From positions 5,270,001-5,334,000 of the forward strand of contig NZ_OZ035533.1 of the NCBI RefSeq assembly GCF_964033635.1: DNA of 64,000 nt, read 5' to 3'. This DNA is from Chitinophaga sp. MM2321 (GTDB lineage: Bacteria; Bacteroidota; Bacteroidia; Chitinophagales; Chitinophagaceae). Shown here piece after piece: positions 1 through 8,066 of this stretch; the stretch's first letter is position 1, and each line of letters opens with the position of its first letter. Under the pieces are notes generated by a model. The model did not search any database, had not been told where the DNA came from, and worked only from the letters and a program-made list of their open reading frames with translations. A program made the position numbers and the translations under genes.

Positions 1-1231
1 CCAGCACCAAAGGATCTATAGCATGATCAATACGTAACAGGGCTTCAATTTTTGCCGCATCGTCCAATGATTCATAATTGTCGGGTAATGCGTCCGTCTT
101 TTCTGCCACTGCACTCAGCAATGTTTCATGAATGGAGCTGTCCTGGCGTATATCCAGCGAAGCGAAGAAGAGTCCGAAGATCTCTACTTTGCTGATCAGG
201 TTATCTACCAGGTGAACAAAAAGTCCGTTATGTTCGGTTACAATTGTTTGACGAATAGCTGTTAAGGTGTCCAGGATTTCCTGGCGGCTGATATCGGCTT
301 TATGTCCCGGTATAAACAGGTTGCGGGATAATTTGGCTTCCAGTGCGGCCACTACGTTTTCCACCCCTTTGAAGGTGAGCCTGCGCCGGAGGTTACGCAC
401 CTCGCGGAAATAGCATTTCATCACCGAAGCGCGCAATGCAGCGGCCACTTCCACGGTGATAGCAGCATTCACAAAAGGATTCCCGTCACGGTCACCACCA
501 GGCCAGAAGCCCATGCGGATTACCGGGTTATCGCTACTGATGGCACCGGGGAACTGCGCCCGCATAAAGGAGAGGATGCGTCCGCCGGCCCGGTAAAATA
601 TATTTTCAAGGAACCATACCAGGCTGATAGCTTCATCATATGGTGTAGGCTTTTCTTTTTTGAAGAAGGGTGTTTTACCCAGTTGCTGGAGGTACATATT
701 TACCTCCGAAGTATTTTCTTCGATCAGTGCTTTAGAGAGATCATTAATAATACCCAGTACTTCGCCGGGATAAAACTGTGTAGGGTGTGCGGTGAGTACC
801 AGTCTTACAGAAAAATCCTTCAGCTTCTCTTTTAGCTTATCCTGCGCCTGCTCCTGCATCACTTCTGATTGCAGGTGCCGGAGAGTGCCCGTACCCTGGA
901 GGTCGCGGATATAGCGGAATGCGGCATCTTCCAGTGCATCAAATAATACCACCTGCCTTTCTGCATATTGTACAAAGCGGAATAAAAGATCCGTTTTCTG
1001 CTTTTCCTGCTGGAAGGTAGTGTACTGTTTAAAAAAGGAATCCATTATTTCCTGAGGGCTGTTGCCTTTGGCATAGCCCTCCTCACAATGCAGGAGGAAT
1101 AAGGAAAGAAAAACACCTGTCTTTTCCACCCGGTGAAAAGGTAACGAGGTGAAAAGGCTATTATAAAGCTGGAACTTTGTACCAACAAGGTTCTTGAATT
1201 GTTGCAACGAGTTATTTACCGGCGCTTCCAT
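1..1231 (-). CDS. ppc: Phosphoenolpyruvate carboxylase, N-terminal part (runs off left edge)
   Basis: The minus strand from an ATG at 1229-1231 stays open to the window edge, giving 410 codons. It shows two PEP carboxylase signatures: TAHPTQ at residues 147-152, with the catalytic histidine at 149, and the glycine-rich GGDRDGNP at 245-252 that helps bind PEP. The enzyme carboxylates phosphoenolpyruvate to oxaloacetate to refill the TCA cycle, in the cytoplasm. The family is usually 850-950 residues, so about half is present; the C-terminal bicarbonate and allosteric regions lie outside the window. No frameshift is seen. It is transcribed in the same direction as the TonB gene upstream, but a terminator-like hairpin separates them, so it is probably its own unit. 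Confidence 0.95.
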   Translation of the reverse strand, partial: MEAPVNNSLQQFKNLVGTKFQLYNSLFTSLPFHRVEKTGVFLSLFLLHCEEGYAKGNSPQEIMDSFFKQYTTFQQEKQKTDLLFRFVQYAERQVVLFDALEDAAFRYIRDLQGTGTLRHLQSEVMQEQAQDKLKEKLKDFSVRLVLTAHPTQFYPGEVLGIINDLSKALIEENTSEVNMYLQQLGKTPFFKKEKPTPYDEAISLVWFLENIFYRAGGRILSFMRAQFPGAISSDNPVIRMGFWPGGDRDGNPFVNAAITVEVAAALRASVMKCYFREVRNLRRRLTFKGVENVVAALEAKLSRNLFIPGHKADISRQEILDTLTAIRQTIVTEHNGLFVHLVDNLISKVEIFGLFFASLDIRQDSSIHETLLSAVAEKTDALPDNYESLDDAAKIEALLRIDHAIDPLVL

Positions 1232-1393
1232 ACTAAAAATCCGTTTATAGTGCTGAAGAAGAGAACTAAGCGGCCGTTAAATTAATAATTATTCCGTTTA
1301 GTTGTTTATATATTAAACGCTTTATTCCTTGATTATTTTCCCACAGATGGTTTAAATGTTTGAATATTTTCTAATGAGACTTTAAAAAACAGG

Positions 1394-1423
1394 TATCCCG
1401 GCCGCGAAAAGCAGACCGGGATA
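1394..1423 (-). terminator. Intrinsic terminator after orphan tonB
   Basis: The arms TATCCCGG and CCGGGATA (8 bp) enclose a 14-nt loop. Read on the minus strand the stem is followed by CCTGTTTTTTAAA, so it can terminate the TonB gene that ends at 1493 and insulate ppc. Confidence 0.6.
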
Positions 1424-1492
1424 TGTTAGAATGGCGAATAAAGATTCCTACAGATTACAGCAAATGGATGCAGGCCGGGATAAGTAATTTTA

Positions 1493-2326
1493 CTATTGCG
1501 CTAATATGAAATTTACGGGGAGGTTAAAAAATACAGCCACCTGTTGCCCGCTTTGTTTACCGGGTTTCCATTTAGGCATATTCCGCACTACGCGCATCGC
1601 TTCTTCTTCCAGGCCGCCACCTTTGACTGCACCCCTTGTTTTAACATCGGTGATGCTGCCATCACGATTTACAACAAACTGGATATACACCGTGCCCTGG
1701 ATTTCATTGGACTGGGCCAATGAAGGATAACGCATATTTTTTTGCAGGTATTTCATTAACGCAGCTTGCCCACCGGGAAATTCCGGCTTAATATCCACAA
1801 AGGTCAGTGGTCCTTCCCTATCAGGTGCCAGCGGTGCTTCCACTACACTCCCACCCGGCTTACCGAACTCGGGTAATCCATCTGCCAAACCATCCGGATT
1901 GCCTACCTTATTTTCAAGACCAATTGCTTTATTTCCGATGTCGCTGAGCTTTGGTGGTTCGTCTTCCGGTCTTACCTCTTTATCTGGTGTTACCACCATT
2001 TTTGCGAGGCGCACGCTGGTAGCAGCAGGAGGGGGCGTATGCACCGCCGGGGGAGGAATAACCCGGTTCTCTTCCGGTAATTTCACCGTCATTAATTCCG
2101 TTATTTTTTCTGCTATAAATGGGCGGATAACATTTTCAGCAGCCATTAATTTATTATTCAGCACATATCCACCAATGATCATTAACAAGATGGAAGTGGT
2201 GCCCATTATTGCATTGCGAACGCGCACATCATAACGATTGCGCAATTCATAGGCCCCATAATCTTTGTTCCTTCCATCAAAAAGGATGTCGAGGAAATCA
2301 TTCCCCGGGATTTTAATTGAGTCCAT
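1493..2326 (-). CDS. TonB-family energy transducer (orphan copy)
   Basis: This 277-residue protein has a short cytoplasmic N-terminus, one membrane segment at about residues 39-56, a proline-rich periplasmic linker (about 90-165) and a C-terminal TonB domain (about 190-277) ending in FNLPVNFILAQ. TonB proteins carry proton-motive energy from ExbB/ExbD to outer-membrane TonB-dependent transporters. It closely resembles the TonB of the exbB operon at 55686-56522; both start with MDS and share the FLDILFD and KDYGAYELR/KEYGAYELR N-terminal motif. Here no exbB or exbD is adjacent, so it probably borrows the other operon's motor or serves a specific transporter. The start ATG is at 2324-2326; no clear promoter was assigned. 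Confidence 0.9.
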   Translation of the reverse strand: MDSIKIPGNDFLDILFDGRNKDYGAYELRNRYDVRVRNAIMGTTSILLMIIGGYVLNNKLMAAENVIRPFIAEKITELMTVKLPEENRVIPPPAVHTPPPAATSVRLAKMVVTPDKEVRPEDEPPKLSDIGNKAIGLENKVGNPDGLADGLPEFGKPGGSVVEAPLAPDREGPLTFVDIKPEFPGGQAALMKYLQKNMRYPSLAQSNEIQGTVYIQFVVNRDGSITDVKTRGAVKGGGLEEEAMRVVRNMPKWKPGKQSGQQVAVFFNLPVNFILAQ

Positions 2327-2437
2327 AATAATATGTTTCTAATTAGATGTGAGGGAGAAATATTTTCCATAAAAATTTGTGAAAAAGAAGGTTGGGGAAA
2401 AAGCAGTATCCGTATTGCCGGGAGCGTTATATAAAGA

Positions 2438-2460
2438 AGTCCCGGCACGCGACCGGGACT
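2438..2460. terminator. Strong GC hairpin in the 2.3-3.2 kb gap
   Basis: AGTCCCGG and CCGGGACT form a perfect 8-bp stem around a 7-nt loop. On the minus strand it is followed by TCTTTATATAACG, a poor U-tract, so it is a weak terminator or an attenuator ahead of the TonB gene. Apart from this hairpin I see nothing definite in 2327-2640. The 14-mer TTGCCGGGAGCGTT occurs here (from 2415) and again inside the S-box-like element near 2954. Confidence 0.4.
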
Positions 2461-2641
2461 TACTGGCACTTGGAGCCTTACCTGAAAGCAGATGGTTCCT
2501 TGGATGTATTTAGGCTTTCCGAAAAACGTATAAGCGTTAGGGTTATATCATGAGCATAGATAATGCGATGTAATAATTAAATATTAATGGCTGGTTACTG
2601 ATGGCAGAAAAAATATTGAAACAGAAAAGTAAGGAAGCAAC

Positions 2642-2722
2642 TGCGGGGATGCCAGGAGGATGCGGGTAGGTACGTTACTGAAAAATTTACCACCAATAAA
2701 TTTGCAGCATACCATCCCCGCA
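2642..2722 (-). repeat. Long-range inverted repeat downstream of the Cys-rich small ORF
   Basis: TGCGGGGATG at 2642-2651 and CATCCCCGCA at 2713-2722 are perfectly complementary over 10 bp and are separated by 61 nt. The pair lies just downstream, on the minus strand, of the cysteine-rich leader-like ORF, where an attenuator stem would be expected. Past the stem the minus strand reads GTTGCTTCCTTACTTTTC, a pyrimidine-rich run. The attenuator role is inference. Confidence 0.4.
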
Positions 2723-2771
2723 AGCCAAGCCAGGCATTCTATTTACAGCATACAGAACGCTAGTCTTTGCA

Positions 2772-2891
2772 TTAGCAACAGCAACAACTACAATAGTAGC
2801 GCGCCGGCTGAATGTAACGGGAACAGGTATTTTTTTCCACTGATAATTGCGCGTGGGAACGCCGTCCAAAAACAGGAGTGTGCCATGTCAT
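2772..2891 (-). CDS. Possible 39-aa cysteine-rich leader peptide
   Basis: An ATG at 2889-2891 opens a 39-codon reading frame that ends in YYCSCCC followed by TAA, so four of its last six codons are cysteine. It lies downstream of an S-box-like structure and a palindromic operator, all in the same orientation, and upstream of a long-range stem. This layout is what a cysteine-sensing attenuation leader would have: ribosomes stall on the Cys codons when cysteine is scarce. No protein family is recognised and the rest of the peptide looks unremarkable. No sulfur-metabolism gene follows within this window; the next gene on this strand is the orphan tonB, 446 bases further on. The frame could also be fortuitous. 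Confidence 0.35.
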   Translation of the reverse strand: MTWHTPVFGRRSHAQLSVEKNTCSRYIQPARYYCSCCCC

Positions 2892-2910
2892 AGTGTATTG
2901 TATTTACACG

Positions 2911-2990
2911 ATTCTTTTCAATATTGGCAGCAGCACCTTGCTGGTGGTCAAAGGTTGCCGGGAGCGTTGCCTTATACTCCCTGATGGTGG
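2911..2990 (-). promoter_or_regulatory. S-box (SAM riboswitch)-like element
   Basis: On the minus strand the order GGGAG, CTCCCGGCAACC, CAAGGTGCTG, TGCCA and GAAAAG resembles the core of SAM-I riboswitches, where GCAACC is followed by AAGGTGCT and a closing purine-rich segment. A GGGAG/CTCCC stem (2977-2981 with 2960-2964) stands where P2 would be, but the canonical GGCCC loop is missing. It may be a divergent Bacteroidota form, a decayed copy or chance. It sits just downstream of the operator at 3001-3021. Confidence 0.35.
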
Positions 2991-3000
2991 TAAACTTAAT

Positions 3001-3021
3001 TAGTCTACTGAATTGGTAGAC
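3001..3021. promoter_or_regulatory. Palindromic operator TAGTCTA-N8-GTAGAC
   Basis: GTCTAC (3003-3008) and GTAGAC (3016-3021) form a perfect 6-bp inverted repeat with 7 nt between. The form TAGTCTA-N8-GTAGA recurs at 14943-14962, where it overlaps the -33 box of a SusC promoter. Here a TTG overlaps its edge on the minus strand and a weak TAAGTTTA follows 22 nt later, so it probably controls the minus-strand leader at 2772-2990. The regulator is unknown. Confidence 0.5.
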
Positions 3022-3152
3022 AAATATACATCAGGTTTTAATAATTCCAAATAACCCGGTAACTTTTTTTTGAAATAATTTCTACCGGCAATGATCCCGG
3101 TAATTATTAAATTCATAGTACTCATCACCTTCAATTCAATTCCGGTAATCCT

Positions 3153-3160
3153 TACTTTTG
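3153..3160 (+). promoter_or_regulatory. -7 promoter box of the YitT gene, near-leaderless
   Basis: TACTTTTG matches the Bacteroidota -7 element TAnnTTTG exactly and ends 4 nt before the ATG at 3165. Transcription would start at or next to the start codon. The -33 TTG is not clear. Confidence 0.5.
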
Positions 3161-3164
3161 CGCC

Positions 3165-3995
3165 ATGAAAGAGCATTTGAAGAACATCTTACTCATCATA
3201 GCCGGTGCGTTCATCTTCGCAGTAGGTATCAACTATCTTACTATCCCCAACAAATTATCAGAAGGCGGGGTGATCGGTATTACCATCGTTACCTATTATT
3301 ATTGGGGCTGGTCGCCGGGAATCACCAACCTGGTCATCAATTCCGTACTGATTGCTGCCGGCTATAAACTGCTCGACAAACGTGGCATGTTTTATACGAT
3401 CCTGGGCATCCTGTTTTGCTCACTGTTCCTATACATGACGGAAAACAACCTTACACCGGTGACCACCAACTCCATGCTGGCAGCCATCTTTGGAGGACTC
3501 CTGGTTGGCATCGGCGTCGGACTTGTATTTCTTTCCGGTGGCTCCACCGGAGGATCGGCCATCGTAGCCCGGTTCTGCAACAAATACCTGGGCTGGACCC
3601 TGGGCAATGCCATGCTGATCTTTGACGTAGTGGTAATCGCCAGTTCTGCCTTCATTATCGGCATTGAAAAAACGATGTATACCTTTATTGCCGTTTACAT
3701 CGGCGCCAGGGTAATAGATTATATCGTTGATGGCCTGAACACCAAACGCGCCATCACCATCATCTCCGCCAATACAAAAGCCATCGCGGAAAAGATCACC
3801 GGCGAAATGAAACGCGGCGCCACCGTACTGCATGGGCACGGCGCCTACACACAGGCTCCCAAAGAAGTACTGTACGTAATAGTTGGTAAACAGGAACTGA
3901 TGCACTTAAAAGCCCTCGTAAAGCAAGCAGACCCCGAAGCATTCGTTGTGATCCACGAAGTGCACGAGGTACTGGGAAAAGGCTTCTCTATGTAA
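3165..3995 (+). CDS. YitT family membrane protein (DUF161 plus DUF2179)
   Basis: The 276-residue protein has about five hydrophobic segments in its first 180 residues, including the FLSGGSTGGSAIVARF motif typical of the YitT/DUF161 membrane domain. A soluble C-terminal DUF2179 domain follows (about residues 195-276), with the family's GxTxLxGxGAYT pattern and a final VHEVLGKGF. Length and domain order match the family. The function is not established; transport has been suggested because of the repeated membrane halves. The start is fixed by the -7 box just upstream. The gene meets the convergent glycosidase with only 3 bp between stop codons, and no terminator separates them. Confidence 0.9.
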   Translation: MKEHLKNILLIIAGAFIFAVGINYLTIPNKLSEGGVIGITIVTYYYWGWSPGITNLVINSVLIAAGYKLLDKRGMFYTILGILFCSLFLYMTENNLTPVTTNSMLAAIFGGLLVGIGVGLVFLSGGSTGGSAIVARFCNKYLGWTLGNAMLIFDVVVIASSAFIIGIEKTMYTFIAVYIGARVIDYIVDGLNTKRAITIISANTKAIAEKITGEMKRGATVLHGHGAYTQAPKEVLYVIVGKQELMHLKALVKQADPEAFVVIHEVHEVLGKGFSM

Positions 3996-3998
3996 TCC

Positions 3999-5063
3999 TT
4001 ATTGCTTGCCCGTCAACTTTTTTATCACCGCCACTTCTTCCTGGCTGTAAGGAGTACCATCCTTTCTGAAAATATCATGAAACCAGGGATTGGGCTCTCC
4101 CCCATCCGGCATTGGTTGATCCCAGGCGTAGATGGTATTTGTTTTACCCGCTACCAGTCCCCAGTTATAAGCACCGATATTTTCCTTTTTCAGCAAAGGC
4201 ATAATGTTTTCAAAATGGCTGCCACGGGTGCGGGCCATATATTCTGTACAGATCAACGGACGGCCAAATGTGCGTAAGGTATCTATCATCCGCTGGTGTT
4301 GTTCCGGCGGACCATAATTATGGTAAGTGATCACATCTGAATTTTCCAGCTGAAAAGTACTCAGCTCTTTTAAATTCCAATCCCACACACCGGCAGACAA
4401 AGGCTGCTGCGGATTTACCTCGCGGCCCCAGTGGAATGCCTTTTCCAGTAATACCAGGCTTTTATTGCCGCTACCCTCATTACCCGGTTCATTATACAGA
4501 TCCCATAATACAACACGGGAATCTTTACCAAAGGTGGTCAGTATATCCTTTACATATCTTTCCAGTGTATCCGTTAACGTTATATTCCTTTGCAAAGCCG
4601 GACCGGGGTCCTGTACCCATCCTGAATTATGAATGCCTGTTCTGGGAGCAGGCTGTGTACCGGCATGATACTCTTTGTTCCAGCAATCATCAAACAGCAC
4701 AAACATGGTAGAGATCCCATGACCGTTTGCGATGGACAAATAAGTATCCACTCTTTTTTTAAATCCTTCCGGATCAGTTAGCCAGGCCAGGTGATGCAGG
4801 TATACCCGCATGGAGTTTAACCCGATGGAAGCCGCATAGCCCAGCTCCCTGTTGATAGTAGTGGTATCAAAAGTGGCGGCCTGCCACATTTCCAGCTGGT
4901 TTACAGCAGTGCTGGGGATAAAGTCGCTCCCCCGCAGCCAGCCCTGGCCGGCATACCACTGCTCCGCCTTTTCTTTAGACCATACCGTTCGCTCCTCTTG
5001 GGCACAGCCCATCTGAAGGAGGGAAATAACTATTATCAGTAACGTGAAAAATCTTTTATACAT
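3999..5063 (-). CDS. GH-A clan glycoside hydrolase (GH5-like), lipoprotein
   Basis: This 354-residue protein starts with a lipoprotein signal (SLLQMGCAQ, Cys20), so it is probably anchored to an outer membrane. The body is a GH-A type TIM barrel: VLWDLYNEPG supplies the acid/base Glu192, and PLICTEYMAR on a later strand supplies the nucleophile Glu274. Related database proteins are often named cellulase or 1,4-beta-xylanase, but the substrate cannot be read from sequence. The length is right for a single catalytic domain with no carbohydrate-binding module. It stands alone, not in a SusCD cluster, so it may act on oligosaccharides or envelope glycans. Confidence 0.8.
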   Translation of the reverse strand: MYKRFFTLLIIVISLLQMGCAQEERTVWSKEKAEQWYAGQGWLRGSDFIPSTAVNQLEMWQAATFDTTTINRELGYAASIGLNSMRVYLHHLAWLTDPEGFKKRVDTYLSIANGHGISTMFVLFDDCWNKEYHAGTQPAPRTGIHNSGWVQDPGPALQRNITLTDTLERYVKDILTTFGKDSRVVLWDLYNEPGNEGSGNKSLVLLEKAFHWGREVNPQQPLSAGVWDWNLKELSTFQLENSDVITYHNYGPPEQHQRMIDTLRTFGRPLICTEYMARTRGSHFENIMPLLKKENIGAYNWGLVAGKTNTIYAWDQPMPDGGEPNPWFHDIFRKDGTPYSQEEVAVIKKLTGKQ

Positions 5064-5239
5064 GTTTTACGGGTTTATCAGGAACACTTAAAATAATAAA
5101 TTTTCACCAGCGCAGTGCGGATATTGTGCAGATAAATAAAAAAGGTTTTTGGATTTTGTAAGATAGATGTCTATATTGTAGACGCTCAAACGCTAATTGC
5201 ACACCTTACCATCTTATCAACCAACTCAATTAGGGGAAA

Positions 5240-6361
5240 ATGACACAAGGCTCCCAACGATTTCTACCGCTGGACGTATTCCGCGGCATGACAGTCTGTT
5301 TCATGATCATTGTGAATACCGGAGGCACCGGTGGTACCTATTGGCCACTGGATCATGCTGCCTGGCATGGCTGGACACCCACAGATCTGGTATTCCCTTC
5401 CTTCCTTTTTGCCGTAGGTAATGCCATGAGTTTCAGTATGCGGAAATACGAACAGATTGGCAATTCGGCTGTATTAGGAAAGATTTTCAAACGCACACTT
5501 ATTATTTTTTTACTGGGATACCTGATGTACTGGTTTCCATTTGTTCAGAACACACCCGATGGTCTGAGCTTTTCGCCATTCAGTCATACCCGCATCCTGG
5601 GCGTGTTGCAACGCATCGCACTCTGCTATTGTATCGGCTCTCTCATGATTCATTATCTGTCAAAAAAAATGGTATGGACCATCAGTACCCTCTTCCTCTT
5701 TGGGTATTGGGCTATTCTCTGGTATACCGGCACACCCGGCGACCAGTATGGCATACATGGTAATGCCGGACTGGCATTAGACAGATGGGTAATGGGCGAA
5801 CCGCATATGTATCATGGTGAAGGCTTCGCCTTTGATCCCGAAGGGATACTGAGCACCATTCCAGCTGTTGTGAACGTTATTGCAGGCTATTATACCGGTT
5901 TGTTTATACAACAACAGGGAAGAACAAAACCCGGATTGTTGCGCCTCGTTTTTGCCGGCATCCTCTTTATTGCACTGGCATATGCCTGGAATACTGTATT
6001 CCCTATCAACAAAAAATTATGGACCAGCTCCTACGTACTGCTCACAGTAGGCATCGACCTGCTGCTGCTGTCCTTGCTGATCTTTGTAATAGATATGCTC
6101 GGCTTCAGTAAAGGGAGCGGATTTTTTACGGTATTTGGTAAAAATCCGTTGTTCCTCTATCTCCTGTCTGAAATACTGGTCACCGTGCTCTTTTTTATTA
6201 TGATCAATGGTTCCTCGTTATACGATTGGATCAATGAACATATTTTCCAGCCTTTATCACCGGGAAAATTCGGGTCACTCCTCTTCTCGCTGGCTTTTAT
6301 GCTGGTATGCTGGCTGGTAGGATTTATACTGGACAAAAAACGCATTTACGTAAGAGTGTAA
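5240..6361 (+). CDS. NagX/HGSNAT-like multi-pass membrane protein (DUF5009)
   Basis: The 373-residue protein begins RFLPLDVFRGMTVCFMIIVN and continues with LVFPSFLFAVGNAMSFSM, signatures of the family related to eukaryotic heparan-alpha-glucosaminide N-acetyltransferase (bacterial NagX/DUF5009). About ten hydrophobic segments are visible. Human HGSNAT moves acetyl from cytosolic acetyl-CoA across the membrane to glucosamine; in bacteria a role in N-acetylglucosamine use or surface-sugar acetylation is inferred by homology only. The ATG at 5240 follows a purine run (GGGGAAAA). The stop codon lies at the edge of a 25-bp inverted repeat, which may serve as its terminator. Confidence 0.8.
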   Translation: MTQGSQRFLPLDVFRGMTVCFMIIVNTGGTGGTYWPLDHAAWHGWTPTDLVFPSFLFAVGNAMSFSMRKYEQIGNSAVLGKIFKRTLIIFLLGYLMYWFPFVQNTPDGLSFSPFSHTRILGVLQRIALCYCIGSLMIHYLSKKMVWTISTLFLFGYWAILWYTGTPGDQYGIHGNAGLALDRWVMGEPHMYHGEGFAFDPEGILSTIPAVVNVIAGYYTGLFIQQQGRTKPGLLRLVFAGILFIALAYAWNTVFPINKKLWTSSYVLLTVGIDLLLLSLLIFVIDMLGFSKGSGFFTVFGKNPLFLYLLSEILVTVLFFIMINGSSLYDWINEHIFQPLSPGKFGSLLFSLAFMLVCWLVGFILDKKRIYVRV

Positions 6362-6453
6362 ATATTTACGAATTTTGTGATGTAGGAATTTAGGAGTTTT
6401 GTTGTAAATAACTAAATCGCAAAATTCGTACATCACAAAATTCGTAAATATTT
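6360..6453. repeat. Perfect 25-bp inverted repeat with 44-bp spacer
   Basis: The arms at 6360-6384 and 6429-6453 are perfect reverse complements over 25 bp and are AT-rich, built around ACGAATTTTGTGATGTA. The spacer carries a further partial copy (CGCAAAATTCG). The left arm overlaps the NagX-like stop codon and the right arm ends 4 nt before the SDR start codon. As RNA it would form a large hairpin next to the SDR start, so it could terminate the upstream message or hide the downstream start. As DNA it resembles a palindromic intergenic repeat that may recur elsewhere in the genome. Confidence 0.8.
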
Positions 6454-6457
6454 TATT

Positions 6458-7243
6458 ATGGATCTTTCTTTAAAAGGAAAAACCGCGCTCGTATGCGGTA
6501 GTTCACAGGGCATAGGACTTGCTACCGCTATAGAATTATCGTTGCTGGGTGCGCGTTGTATCCTGCTGGCAAGAAATGAAGACCGGCTGAAAGCCGCCGT
6601 AGCATTACTGGATACCACATCCGGACAAACACATAGCATTGAAACGGCAGATTTTTCCGATGTTGCTGCCATTACAAAAGTGGCCATCGCCATAGCAGCC
6701 AGAGAGCCGGTGCATATCCTGGTAAACAATACCGGCGGGCCTGCCAGCGGACCAATATTATCTGCTACCGCAACGGCTTTTACGGATGCCTTTTCACAGC
6801 ATGTGCTATGCAACCAGGCATTAACGCAGGCATTGGTACCGGGTATGATCCTGGCAGGTTATGGTCGTATCATCAATATCATTTCCACTTCTGTAAAAAC
6901 ACCGCTCAAAAATCTGGGCGTATCCAATACCACCCGATGGGCAGTAGCTGCATGGTCCAAAACACTGGCCACCGAGCTGGCGCCGCACGGTATCACCGTA
7001 AATAATGTTTTACCGGGTTCCACTTCCACGGCCCGGCTGGATAGCTTGTTCAAGAGTAGCGCCGCCGCCCGGAATGTAGCACCGGAAGTAGTAGCAACAG
7101 AATGGCTGAAAGAAATTCCGATGAACAGGTTTGGCGAAGCCCATGAAATAGCCGCATTGGCAGCTTTTCTGGCCGCGCCTGCCGCCGCCTATATTACAGG
7201 CACCAGCACCGCGGTGGATGGGGGCAAAACACCGGTGATGTAA
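6458..7243 (+). CDS. Atypical short-chain dehydrogenase/reductase (SDR)
   Basis: The 261-residue protein has a Rossmann fold with the cofactor motif GSSQGIG (14-20), NNTGG (90-94), the catalytic-type Ser at about 143 and the C-terminal PG motif and ITGTSTAVDGG tail of FabG-like SDRs. The usual YxxxK pair is absent: aligning WSKTLATELA with normal family members puts Ser156 and Arg160 (SNTTR) in those places. A subgroup of FabG-related SDRs has this change and the catalytic consequence is unclear. It lies 68 bp upstream of lutA in the same direction and might be cotranscribed, but no functional link to lactate oxidation is shown. Confidence 0.85.
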   Translation: MDLSLKGKTALVCGSSQGIGLATAIELSLLGARCILLARNEDRLKAAVALLDTTSGQTHSIETADFSDVAAITKVAIAIAAREPVHILVNNTGGPASGPILSATATAFTDAFSQHVLCNQALTQALVPGMILAGYGRIINIISTSVKTPLKNLGVSNTTRWAVAAWSKTLATELAPHGITVNNVLPGSTSTARLDSLFKSSAAARNVAPEVVATEWLKEIPMNRFGEAHEIAALAAFLAAPAAAYITGTSTAVDGGKTPVM

Positions 7244-7311
7244 AGTCGCCGGATTAAACTAAATGGCTGCTCCGGTGTTAATGGATACATACCCAACCAA
7301 ACGATCTCGAT

Positions 7312-8055
7312 ATGAAAGTTGGCTTATTTATTCCATGTTATATTGATGCAATTTATCCCGAAGCTGGTATTGCCACGCTGGAATTGCTGGAGCGTTTCGG
7401 CGTGGAAGTTGTTTATCCGCTCAATCAAACCTGCTGTGGACAACCTATGGCCAATGAAGGGGATCAGGAGCATTCTGCCGCAGCTGAAAAACTCTTCGTA
7501 GAAAATTTCCGTGAATTTGAATATATCGTTGGCCCCGCAGGCAGCTGCGTAAAACATGTAAAACACCACCTGGACGCCATTCCACAGGACCAGGATGTAC
7601 TTAACGTACGGTCACGCACATACGAATTGGTAGAATTTCTTCATGATATATTGAAAGTAGAAAGTTTTCCCTGGGCTTATTTCCGCTATAAGGTAGGACT
7701 ACACAACAGTTGCAGCTCCATACGCGGTTTAGGTATTGCCCTGCCTTCCGAAATAATGGGTACTCCTTTCAACAAAACAGCCAGGTTATTGCAAATGGTG
7801 GAAGGGCTGGAACTGGTGCCTATGGACCGTCCTGATGAATGCTGTGGTTTTGGTGGCACCTTCTGTGTAACTGATGAAGCGGTGAGTGCCAGCATGGGCA
7901 TCGACAAGATCCATGACTATGTACGGCATGATGCAGAATTTATCGTTTCTCCGGATATGTCGTGTCTGATGCACCAACAGGGCATTGCACGCAAAGCCGG
8001 TATTGATATGAAATTCTTACACGTGGCACAGGTATTAAATGGTGGGCCCTTTTAA
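7312..8055 (+). CDS. lutA: LutA-type Fe-S subunit of lactate oxidation
   Basis: The 247-residue protein carries two copies of the CCG domain (DUF224): QTCCGQP at 40-45 and DECCGFGG at 175-182, each paired with a partner cysteine region (GSCVKH at 78-83 and PDMSCLMH). CCG domains bind Fe-S clusters in LutA, GlpC and heterodisulfide reductases. With LutB and LutC it forms the cytoplasmic LutABC complex that oxidises L-lactate to pyruvate in Bacillus and many other bacteria. The lutA-lutB-lutC order here is the standard one, with 11 bp to lutB. Length matches the family (about 240). Confidence 0.9.
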   Translation: MKVGLFIPCYIDAIYPEAGIATLELLERFGVEVVYPLNQTCCGQPMANEGDQEHSAAAEKLFVENFREFEYIVGPAGSCVKHVKHHLDAIPQDQDVLNVRSRTYELVEFLHDILKVESFPWAYFRYKVGLHNSCSSIRGLGIALPSEIMGTPFNKTARLLQMVEGLELVPMDRPDECCGFGGTFCVTDEAVSASMGIDKIHDYVRHDAEFIVSPDMSCLMHQQGIARKAGIDMKFLHVAQVLNGGPF

Positions 8056-8066
8056 TAATTTTTTTT

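Noticed and set aside
5169-5183. A third GTCTA...TAGAC palindrome upstream of the NagX-like gene.
   Set aside because: The spacer is 5 bases rather than 9 as at the two matching operators, so I do not count it as the same motif.
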